Source: JAWXBG01 sp034439875
GTDB taxonomy: Bacteria; Bacteroidota; Bacteroidia; Flavobacteriales_D; Sanyastnellaceae
DNA: 8,189 bases
NCBI GenBank assembly: GCA_034439875.1
Contig: JAWXBG010000153.1
Coordinates: 1-8,189, forward strand
Direction of reading: 5' to 3'
Shown: positions 1-5,365 of the stretch, one piece after another
How positions within the stretch are numbered: the first letter of the stretch is position 1
How the letters are laid out: each line of letters starts with the position of its first letter
The notes under the pieces: generated by a model
Database searches by the model: none
The model's input: only the letters and a program-made list of their open reading frames with translations
What the model was told of the DNA's origin: nothing
Program-made: the position numbers and the translations under genes

Positions 1-154
1 ATTCTATCGCTTAGATTTGAGAATCCCGCACGCATTCTACAAAAATTGCCCTAATGCGTAATTCGGAATAAACTGTATTAGCGCTTCATAGCGAATCCCA
101 ATGCGAATTCTGGGATTAACTCTAAACATTTCCAAATGAGAATCCCATGAAGAC
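1..154 (-). repeat. Diverged, left-truncated copy of a dispersed repeat family
   Basis: This non-coding stretch is homologous to the reverse complement of the right end of the window. By hand alignment, positions 1-73 match the complement of 8073-7999 with about 53 identities and one single-base gap. The best block is 20-30 (AGAATCCCGCA), followed by GCATT at 32-36 and ATAAAC at 68-73. A second anchor, AATCCC at 141-146, pairs with the complement of 7931-7926 in the same register as the first block, so the two copies have kept the same net length. Between about 74 and 140 similarity is weak. The copy starts beyond the left edge of the window. Strand is assigned relative to the copy at 7903-8186, taken as plus. 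Whether this is a decayed miniature transposable element or a structured intergenic repeat is not decided. Confidence 0.6.
94..117. repeat. Short perfect inverted repeat (7-bp stem, 10-nt loop)
   Basis: AATCCCA at 94-100 is the exact reverse complement of TGGGATT at 111-117. The loop is 101-110. It lies inside the left repeat copy and uses the same AATCCC core that recurs across both repeat copies. No T-run follows on either strand, so it does not look like an intrinsic terminator. Confidence 0.55.
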
Positions 155-189
155 TCATCAAAGCTATTGGCTTAAGCATTTTATGGGAT
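142..189. repeat. Inverted repeat with inner hairpin downstream of the DUF2490 gene
   Basis: ATCCCAT at 142-148 pairs perfectly with ATGGGAT at 183-189, and the stem can extend inward through a G-T and A-T pairs. Inside it AAGC (161-164) pairs with GCTT (170-173) around a 5-nt loop. The layout resembles the 49-nt ATCCCGCA/TGCGGGAT structure at 8003-8051 in the right copy, which also has an off-centre 4-bp hairpin with a 5-nt loop. It lies beyond the 3' end of the minus-strand operon, so it could act as an mRNA 3' structure. There is no T-run to support factor-independent termination. Confidence 0.4.
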
Positions 190-256
190 CATTGAGCAAG
201 CGAACAAAGGTGGAAATCTCCCTTCGATGGGTGAAAGAATCAAAGAGTATCTGCGT

Positions 257-961
257 TTACTCTGCCTCTATAGGTCCCGTTGTCGCCTTTTCCTTCTTAC
301 TGAAAGACTTCAGATCATACTTGTAGGTGGCTTGAACTACAAAATCCATATCGAGGTCGTACAAATTCTTTTGAATCAAATATCCCACTTCTATAGCCTT
401 GCGTTTCGATAATTCCTTTTCTGCCGAAACTTGCCATCGCCAATCTGACAAACCCGCCTCTTCCCCGTCGGCAAAAATCTCAAAGGATGTGTCGAATAGC
501 CACTTTTTCGGTGCATCATATCGTATTGAAGTCTTGTACCTCACAACATCTTTTGTGTCCACATCTGCATCTGTAGCACTACTCCTTGGCGACATCTGAT
601 AACTAAGGTTCATTCCCAATCGAAATTTTGCGATATCTACCTTTGCGGAAATTCCGGTGGAAAACCTATGTCTATCCTCGAAAAACACCTTGCGTCTGCG
701 AGCACCCACCCTATACTCTATGCCAAAATCTAAGTATTCATTGATTTCTTTTTCGATTCCAAAATCAGAAAATAATCCTGCAACGCGACTCATGTTTTCA
801 TCTAAGCGAAGCTGCGGGCTTACTTTTGCTTTGAGTCCTTTGCCCAAATCCATGCCTATACCCAAGCCGGTCCATAATCCAGCGTCATCTTCGTTTTGTG
901 CTTGGCACAGGACTACAGAAAAAAAGAAAAGGCAAACAAATAGATACTTAAGGAGTGTCAT
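257..961 (-). CDS. DUF2490 family outer-membrane protein
   Basis: The product has 234 residues. Residues 1-22 form a signal peptide: a short basic start, a hydrophobic core rich in Leu, Phe and Val, and a C-Q-A-Q end typical of Bacteroidota. The rest is alternating amphipathic strands with many aromatic and charged residues, ending in a charged tail. Family knowledge: DUF2490 proteins are predicted small outer-membrane beta-barrels of unknown function, usually 200-250 residues, so the length is normal. The start ATG lies inside the end of the upstream lipoprotein gene with a 14-nt overlap, which suggests translational coupling. No Shine-Dalgarno motif is seen, which is usual here. It is the last gene of the yebC-lipoprotein-DUF2490 unit. 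Sure of an exported, barrel-like protein; its role is unknown. Confidence 0.85.
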   Translation of the reverse strand: MTLLKYLFVCLFFFSVVLCQAQNEDDAGLWTGLGIGMDLGKGLKAKVSPQLRLDENMSRVAGLFSDFGIEKEINEYLDFGIEYRVGARRRKVFFEDRHRFSTGISAKVDIAKFRLGMNLSYQMSPRSSATDADVDTKDVVRYKTSIRYDAPKKWLFDTSFEIFADGEEAGLSDWRWQVSAEKELSKRKAIEVGYLIQKNLYDLDMDFVVQATYKYDLKSFSKKEKATTGPIEAE

Positions 962-1382
962 AAATGGTGAGTGTAGGAACGACGATCTCCTGACTTTTTT
1001 CTGTGATTTCCACTTCGTGTTTTATCACCATGTGATCGGGGTCTACCTGCGGAATACCCGTTGTATCCTTGCTGTACACATAAATTGTGTATTTACCCTG
1101 GCGCAGATTCATAAACTCGTACTCCCCCTTATAGTTACAATTGATATCGTTGTCGGGAGAAACATTGTCACCGAAAACAATGTACACATCTTCGTCGGCG
1201 GCAGGAGTTGTAAATTGATAAGTAGCCGGATTTGCCAAAACAATTCTGATCTCCTTGTTCACTACTCCACGAATACTTGAGTTTCCTCCTTCTCCTGGTT
1301 CCTTAGTGCATCCTGAAAACAAAATCACTACTAACGCGAGAGTACAGAACCCTACCCCATTCTGTCTATGAAATTTTTCCAT
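948..1382 (-). CDS. Small lipoprotein with a beta-sandwich (prealbumin-like) domain
   Basis: The product has 144 residues. The N-terminus is a lipoprotein signal: a hydrophobic stretch at about 13-22 followed by L-F-S-G-C, with Cys25 the likely lipidated residue. After a Gly/Glu-rich linker, residues about 36-144 look like a carboxypeptidase-regulatory-like or transthyretin-like fold: an S-I-R-G-V-V opening strand, an A-D-E-D-V-Y-I-V-F-G-D segment at about 62-72, then a Y-K-G-E-Y-E-F-M-N-L-R-Q-G-K-Y pattern where a strand carrying the substituent is followed by the G-K-Y turn. The family has no known enzymatic activity; such domains usually serve adhesion or assembly. It sits 11 nt after yebC and overlaps the DUF2490 gene by 14 nt, so the two envelope proteins may work together. 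Function unassigned. Confidence 0.8.
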   Translation of the reverse strand: MEKFHRQNGVGFCTLALVVILFSGCTKEPGEGGNSSIRGVVNKEIRIVLANPATYQFTTPAADEDVYIVFGDNVSPDNDINCNYKGEYEFMNLRQGKYTIYVYSKDTTGIPQVDPDHMVIKHEVEITEKSQEIVVPTLTIYDTP

Positions 1383-1393
1383 CAGAAAACCAT

Positions 1394-2104
1394 TTATTTT
1401 AAGTTGTGATAAACTGCTTGCACATCTTCATCTTCTTCGATACGCTCCACGAGCTCGAGTATTTCGTCAATTTGCTCCTCAGATATTTCAGCAAAAGAAT
1501 TTGGGATTCTCTCCAGCCCAGCAGAAGTAACAGCAATATTGCGCTCTTCCAAGTTCTTTTGCATAGTCCCGAAATCCGAGAATGCAGCGTACAAGTTCAC
1601 GTGAGTCTCGTCTATTTCCATTGAATCCAGACCGGCGTCGATGAGCTCTAATTCAAGTTCTTCAGGATTAGATACATTCTCTTTAAGGATTTTGAATACC
1701 CCCTTTCTCTCGAAAATAAAACTGAGAGACCCTGTGTTGCCCAAAGAACCTCCTCCTCTATTGAAGTAAAGCCTGATATTGGCAACGGTCCGTACAGGAT
1801 TGTCGGTAGCCGTTTCCACCAAAATTGCAACTCCATATGGACCATAGCCCTCATAGACCATTTCTTCAAAGTTGCCTGCATCCTTACTCACAGCACGTTT
1901 GATGGCCGCATCTACTCTATCCTTGGGCATGTTTACTCCTTTGGCGTTGGTTACTGCCTGACGAAGACGAGGATTGTAAGCGGGGTCTGGTCCACCATCT
2001 TTCACAGCCATTGCAATCTCTTTACCAATGCGTGTGAAAGCCTTTGCCATCTTGTCGTATCTGGCGAACATCTTGTGCTTTCGCTTTTCGAAAATCCTTC
2101 CCAT
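1394..2104 (-). CDS. yebC: YebC/PmpR/TACO1 family protein
   Basis: The product has 236 residues, the normal length for the family (about 235-250). It begins with the Bacteroidota form M-G-R-I-F-E-K-R-K, then M-A-K-A-F-T-R-I-G-K-E at 19-29. Conserved signatures follow: G-G-P-D-P at 37-41, N-M-P-K-D at 58-62 with the following A-A-I-K-R-A helix, E-G-Y-G-P-Y-G at 85-91, A-T-D-N at 99-102, and the glycine-rich G-G-S-L-G-N-T-G-S-L stretch at 118-127. The C-terminus is acidic. The family was long annotated as DNA-binding transcriptional regulators; later work on TACO1 and bacterial YebC proteins links it to translation and relief of ribosome stalling at proline-rich stretches. The cytoplasmic role here is inferred from that. 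It is the first gene of a unit with two envelope genes, an association that may be transcriptional only. No clear promoter box was found in the 100 nt upstream. Confidence 0.95.
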   Translation of the reverse strand: MGRIFEKRKHKMFARYDKMAKAFTRIGKEIAMAVKDGGPDPAYNPRLRQAVTNAKGVNMPKDRVDAAIKRAVSKDAGNFEEMVYEGYGPYGVAILVETATDNPVRTVANIRLYFNRGGGSLGNTGSLSFIFERKGVFKILKENVSNPEELELELIDAGLDSMEIDETHVNLYAAFSDFGTMQKNLEERNIAVTSAGLERIPNSFAEISEEQIDEILELVERIEEDEDVQAVYHNLK

Positions 2105-2204
2105 AAATACTTATACTTCTATTGGTTATTTTACTGGAAACGCAAAGTTCTCTCTATACAAGTTTCTCGAGTTTTCATAAAACCTGATTCTTGCCGGGGC
2201 GAAT

Positions 2205-3449
2205 TTACTGCATTGAGAGCGATCGTTGTATGGCCTCCGCTTTGAGCAGGCTTTCAATATGTTCCTGTTTAGCATCCGACAATGTTGTTATGGCTCCTCC
2301 CGCGGAGCAACTAAGATACTTTTCGGACCGGTGGTAGATGAGGCTCCGGATTACCACATTGAAATCGAAATCTCCGTTCGGCGCCATGTATCCGATTGTG
2401 CCTGAATACAAACCCCTACAGCTCGATTCGTGACTGTCTATCAAGTTCATAGAACTAATTTTAGGAGCCCCGGTCATACTACCCATAGGGAATGTAGCTT
2501 TTATTATATCCGCAAAAGAGACTTCTTCTGGGACTTCACAAGTGATTGTACTGATCAAATGATGGACCGTCTTGAAGGTATGGACACCATAAAGCTCATC
2601 CACTTTAACGCTACCGCGCTGTGCAAATCGAGACAAATCATTGCGCACCAAATCAACGATCATTACATTTTCCATTCGATCCTTTTCACTCTTGTGAAGG
2701 GAATCTTTCAAATTGTTATCTTCAGCGGCATCAAAGCTCCTGCGGGCAGTTCCTTTGATAGGTTGGGAAATTAATTCGCTTCCTCTTTTGCGCAGAAACC
2801 TTTCCGGACTTGCGCACATGACATCTAAATTTCCCAGCCGCAAAAAAGCTGAAAATGGCGCCCGTGTATGCTCATTTAATCGGAGATACTGCTGATAGCT
2901 TTCTGGCAAATCCACAATGGCTCCTAGTTCCTGACAAAAATTGATCTCATAAATATTCCCGAATGCAATATGCCTTTTGAGCGACTCTACCGACTCAATA
3001 TATTCCTTTTCGGAGATCCTAAATGACAAAGGAATATTCTGATCTATTCTTTGAACGGCTGCGGAATGTGCAAAAATTGCAGACAGGTCCAGTCCATCCT
3101 TTTCACCTGAAACCTCCATTCCATCTTTGTTCCAACGGATCACAATTTCTGGAACAATGAGATGTGCTAACGGCGTTTTAAAGAGTTGCGGAACAGAAAC
3201 ATCGAGTTTTTCGATCTCATTTTTGAGGTCGTAAGAGAGAAATCCGAATATCCATTTGCCACGGGAATTTGTAAATCGATCCAAACTCTTCAAAACATCT
3301 GGCTCATCTGGCCATAGAATCAGCTCCTCTTTTTTCCCAATGGCCAAAAACTGATCACCCTGACCATTGCTATTCAGGAAAACAATCGGATCGGAAATTC
3401 CATGTAGATTTGGGGTAAAGCCCGAAATTTTAAAACTAGATATCTGCAT
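2205..3449 (-). CDS. pabB: Aminodeoxychorismate synthase component I (PabB)
   Basis: Cytoplasmic enzyme of folate synthesis that aminates chorismate to 4-amino-4-deoxychorismate, normally using ammonia from the glutaminase PabA. The product has 414 residues, slightly shorter than E. coli PabB. An N-terminal domain at about 1-120 contains G-F-L-S-Y-D at 69-74. The chorismate-binding domain follows: G-N-I-Y-E-I-N at 164-170, C-A-S-P-E-R-F at 212-218, P-I-K-G-T at 230-234, D-L-V-R-N-D-L at 266-272, H-L-I-S-T at 297-301, F-P-M-G-S-M-T-G-A-P-K at 320-330, and S-A-G-G-A-I-T at 382-388. The Lys of PIKGT (K232) marks PabB; anthranilate synthase TrpE has PIAGT there. No pabA or pabC is in the window. 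It begins 18 nt after hemH and is probably co-transcribed with it. Confidence 0.93.
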   Translation of the reverse strand: MQISSFKISGFTPNLHGISDPIVFLNSNGQGDQFLAIGKKEELILWPDEPDVLKSLDRFTNSRGKWIFGFLSYDLKNEIEKLDVSVPQLFKTPLAHLIVPEIVIRWNKDGMEVSGEKDGLDLSAIFAHSAAVQRIDQNIPLSFRISEKEYIESVESLKRHIAFGNIYEINFCQELGAIVDLPESYQQYLRLNEHTRAPFSAFLRLGNLDVMCASPERFLRKRGSELISQPIKGTARRSFDAAEDNNLKDSLHKSEKDRMENVMIVDLVRNDLSRFAQRGSVKVDELYGVHTFKTVHHLISTITCEVPEEVSFADIIKATFPMGSMTGAPKISSMNLIDSHESSCRGLYSGTIGYMAPNGDFDFNVVIRSLIYHRSEKYLSCSAGGAITTLSDAKQEHIESLLKAEAIQRSLSMQ

Positions 3450-3467
3450 TTCGGATGCAAGATAACC

Positions 3468-4496
3468 TCAAGCGCGAAGTCTAGCTCGAACCATATCCTC
3501 CAACAAACTAATCCATGTTGGTGAATCGTTGAGACTAGGAACCAATTGTATGTGCTCTCCGCCACACGACTCAAATAGTTCTTGATATTCTTCTGATATC
3601 TCGATAGTTGTTTCTAAACAATCCGCCACAAACGCAGGCGAGAACACGAGGAGTTTCTTGACTCCTTTAGCCGCTTGCTCCTTAATTACATCATCGGTAA
3701 ATGGAGTAATCCATCCACCGCCGAGGCGACTTTGAAATGAAACAGTATAGTCTTGTTCCTTCATCCCTAAGAATGAAGCAACAGCCCGCGTGGTGGCATA
3801 ACAGGTAGCTTTATAACAAAATGCATTGTCGGCATTCACTTCATGATCACATTCATGATTTGCGCATTTGCGGTCATCATAAAGGGCGTCAAGCTGTCGT
3901 TCCGGTAGTCCATGATAACTAAAGATCACGTGATCATAGTCCTTGTAGTTAAAGGGTGAAGCCTTTTCAGCCACTCCGCGAACAAACAAAGGGTGGTCAT
4001 AAAATTGCGAAACGATTTGGATATGCTGGAAAGCCTGTCTTTTGCTCATTAGTTCGAAAAAACGTTCGATCACGCTCCCAGTGCTCGCTGAGGCATATTG
4101 AGGAAAAAGTGGTATCAGGATAATGTCTGTTGCCTTCCACTTAAATATTTCAGCAAGTGCCGACTCCAAAGATGGATTCTGATACCTCATGGCCAGAAAC
4201 ACTTTGATGTCTTTTTCGTCGAAACGCTTCTGAAGCAAAGTCTCCGTAACCCTTCCAGAATAAACCAAAGGAGAGCCATTGGATGTCCACAACTTCTTGT
4301 AAGCGGCCGCACTTTTTCTGTATCTGAACGGTACAATAATCAAATTGACAAGGATCTTTCTCAGCAGCCATGGGATGTCAATGACCCTAGGATCATTGAG
4401 AAATTGTGTTAAATATCGACGCACGTCAGCAGGTGCAGGGCTGTCCGGTGAGCCCAGATTAACGAGTAGGACAGCGGTTCTTTTGTTTTGTTCCAT
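3468..4496 (-). CDS. hemH: Ferrochelatase
   Basis: Inserts Fe2+ into protoporphyrin IX in the last step of protoheme synthesis. The chosen ATG at 4494-4496 gives 342 residues and the usual M-E-Q-N-K-R-T-A-V-L-L-V-N-L-G-S-P opening. The frame stays open to a GTG at 4529, adding 11 residues that are not family-like. Visible motifs: V-N-L-G-S-P at 12-17; S-Y-H-G-L-P with the metal-site His195; S-F-Q-S-R at 253-257; and A-D-C-L-E-T with Glu295, matching the conserved active-site His/Glu pair. An insertion holds Cys211, Cys216, Cys227 and Cys232, a cluster resembling the internal cysteines of ferrochelatases reported to bind a [2Fe-2S] centre. That is plausible but not proven here. It is the first gene of the hemH-pabB unit and is transcribed divergently from the metal cassette. 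Confidence 0.95.
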   Translation of the reverse strand: MEQNKRTAVLLVNLGSPDSPAPADVRRYLTQFLNDPRVIDIPWLLRKILVNLIIVPFRYRKSAAAYKKLWTSNGSPLVYSGRVTETLLQKRFDEKDIKVFLAMRYQNPSLESALAEIFKWKATDIILIPLFPQYASASTGSVIERFFELMSKRQAFQHIQIVSQFYDHPLFVRGVAEKASPFNYKDYDHVIFSYHGLPERQLDALYDDRKCANHECDHEVNADNAFCYKATCYATTRAVASFLGMKEQDYTVSFQSRLGGGWITPFTDDVIKEQAAKGVKKLLVFSPAFVADCLETTIEISEEYQELFESCGGEHIQLVPSLNDSPTWISLLEDMVRARLRA

Positions 4497-4568
4497 GATT
4501 AGGGTGCAAAGCAAACAAAATGTTATCACTTCGGTTCAATTGGACATTATTTCTTACTTTTGTATGAC
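4497..4568. promoter_or_regulatory. Divergent intergenic region between hemH and the metal cassette
   Basis: These 72 nt must carry promoters for both directions. The plus-strand box is clear and listed separately. For hemH, the minus strand has two one-mismatch versions of TAnnTTTG in a T/G-rich run: TTTGTTTG, complement of 4514-4521, and TTGCTTTG, complement of 4509-4516. An upstream TTG (complement of 4539-4541) lies 17 and 22 nt away respectively. These are weak matches, so the hemH promoter is only tentative. No obvious operator palindrome was seen. Confidence 0.35.
4555..4562 (+). promoter_or_regulatory. Bacteroidota -7 promoter box (TACTTTTG)
   Basis: TACTTTTG is an exact match to the Bacteroidota sigma-A -7 consensus TAnnTTTG. 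The matching -33 TTTG/TTG element is weak: TTCG lies at 4530-4533, 21 nt upstream, and a TTG at 4540-4542 is too close. Transcription would start a few bases after 4562, almost on the ATG at 4569, giving a leaderless or nearly leaderless message. This favours 4569 over the TTG at 4560 as the start codon, because that TTG falls inside the box. Confidence 0.5.
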
Positions 4569-4958
4569 ATGCAAAAAACCATAGCCATAGCTCTTGGTCT
4601 GATTTATCTGCTGCTTTCATCAGGAATTCAGATTCATCAGCATTATTGCTGCGGCAAACTCAAAGAAGTAAGTTTTACGGGAGTGCCCGATCACTGCTGC
4701 GCCACAGAGCACGGCTCATGCAGTATTTCAAAGAAATGTTGTGACATCAGAGAACTCAATTTTAAAATTGACGATGTTCATCAGATTCGGGAAACACTGC
4801 AAACATCCGGAAATCCCATCGATATTAAAGTGCATGAATTCGTTCCGCTTACAACACAAGTGGAAATGGAGGTAGCCTCTCTTCTTAGCAATGCAAATGC
4901 GCCTCCCAATGGAGTAAATCTCTACACTATGCATTGTGCTTTGATTGTCTATGGTTAA
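4569..4958 (+). CDS. HYC_CC_PP-type small exported cysteine-rich protein
   Basis: The product has 129 residues from the ATG. An in-frame TTG at 4560 would add three residues but lies in the promoter box. Residues about 4-20 form a hydrophobic signal peptide or membrane anchor. The rest matches the three hallmarks of the Bacteroidota HYC_CC_PP family: H-Y-C-C at 25-28, paired cysteines (H-C-C at 42-44, C51, C-C at 57-58), and a late P-P at 112-113. There are eight cysteines, several next to His (H23, H25, H42, H122-C123), a pattern suited to binding a soft metal. No function is established for the family to my knowledge. It opens the cassette with the HMA protein (51 nt downstream) and the receptor. 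Family call is fairly firm; the metal role is inferred from residues and neighbours. Confidence 0.8.
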   Translation: MQKTIAIALGLIYLLLSSGIQIHQHYCCGKLKEVSFTGVPDHCCATEHGSCSISKKCCDIRELNFKIDDVHQIRETLQTSGNPIDIKVHEFVPLTTQVEMEVASLLSNANAPPNGVNLYTMHCALIVYG

Positions 4959-5009
4959 TGTGCTTGTCGGTTCCTATTGGATCACTTTCTACACATTAAA
5001 AACAATCAA

Positions 5010-5363
5010 ATGAAAAATATTCTTTTAATCACTTTCGCGCAAGTTCTTACACTTGTTGCCTTTTGTCAAGGGGAAGCCAAAGCTCCGAAAACGATTACCA
5101 CCCAATTCAGCGTTGCTTCCGTTTGTGGGCAATGCGAAGAAACCATTGAACGAGCAATGGATGTAAAGGGAGTTGTAGCTGCGGACTACAATCTAGAGAC
5201 TAAAATTCTGGTGGTCACATTCAAAACCAACAAAATATCAGAAACAAAACTTCATGAACTGATAAATGAAGTGGGTTACGATACCGAGCTGAGCACCGCT
5301 ACCGATGAGCAATACAGCAAAGTTCACCATTGCTGCAAGTATCGTGAATTGGACGACCACTAA
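5010..5363 (+). CDS. Secreted heavy-metal-associated (HMA) domain protein
   Basis: The product has 117 residues from the ATG at 5010. An in-frame TTG at 4977 would add 11 residues ahead of the signal peptide and is unlikely. Residues 1-20 are a signal peptide ending A-F-C-Q, so the protein should be periplasmic. Residues about 27-95 show the HMA ferredoxin-like fold: T-T-Q-F-S-V-A-S-V-C-G-Q-C opening with Cys39 and Cys42, E-E-T-I-E-R-A-M helix, K-G-V-V-A-A-D-Y-N strand, and an ending I-N-E-V-G-Y-D-T. HMA domains bind Cu(I), or sometimes Zn or Cd, through CxxC. The loop reads S-V-C-G-Q-C instead of the common G-M-T-C-x-x-C. A second candidate site, H-H-C-C at 106-109, lies in the tail. The stop codon is 2 nt before the receptor start, so the two are surely co-transcribed. 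Confidence 0.88.
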   Translation: MKNILLITFAQVLTLVAFCQGEAKAPKTITTQFSVASVCGQCEETIERAMDVKGVVAADYNLETKILVVTFKTNKISETKLHELINEVGYDTELSTATDEQYSKVHHCCKYRELDDH

Positions 5364-5365
5364 AA

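Noticed and set aside
657..1280. Plus-strand 207-codon open frame
   Set aside because: It lies antisense to the lipoprotein and DUF2490 genes, starts with GTG inside them and shows no family-like sequence.
2171..2183. GTTTT/AAAAC hairpin between pabB and yebC as a terminator
   Set aside because: A 5-bp AT-rich stem with a 3-nt loop is too weak, and no T-run follows on the minus strand.
2205..3449. Anthranilate synthase component I (TrpE) as identity of this gene
   Set aside because: The PIKGT motif with Lys232 is diagnostic of aminodeoxychorismate synthase PabB; TrpE has PIAGT. No trp genes are nearby.
4497..4529. Upstream GTG start for hemH adding 11 residues
   Set aside because: The added residues are unlike the family, while the ATG at 4496 gives the standard N-terminus close to the VNLGSP motif.
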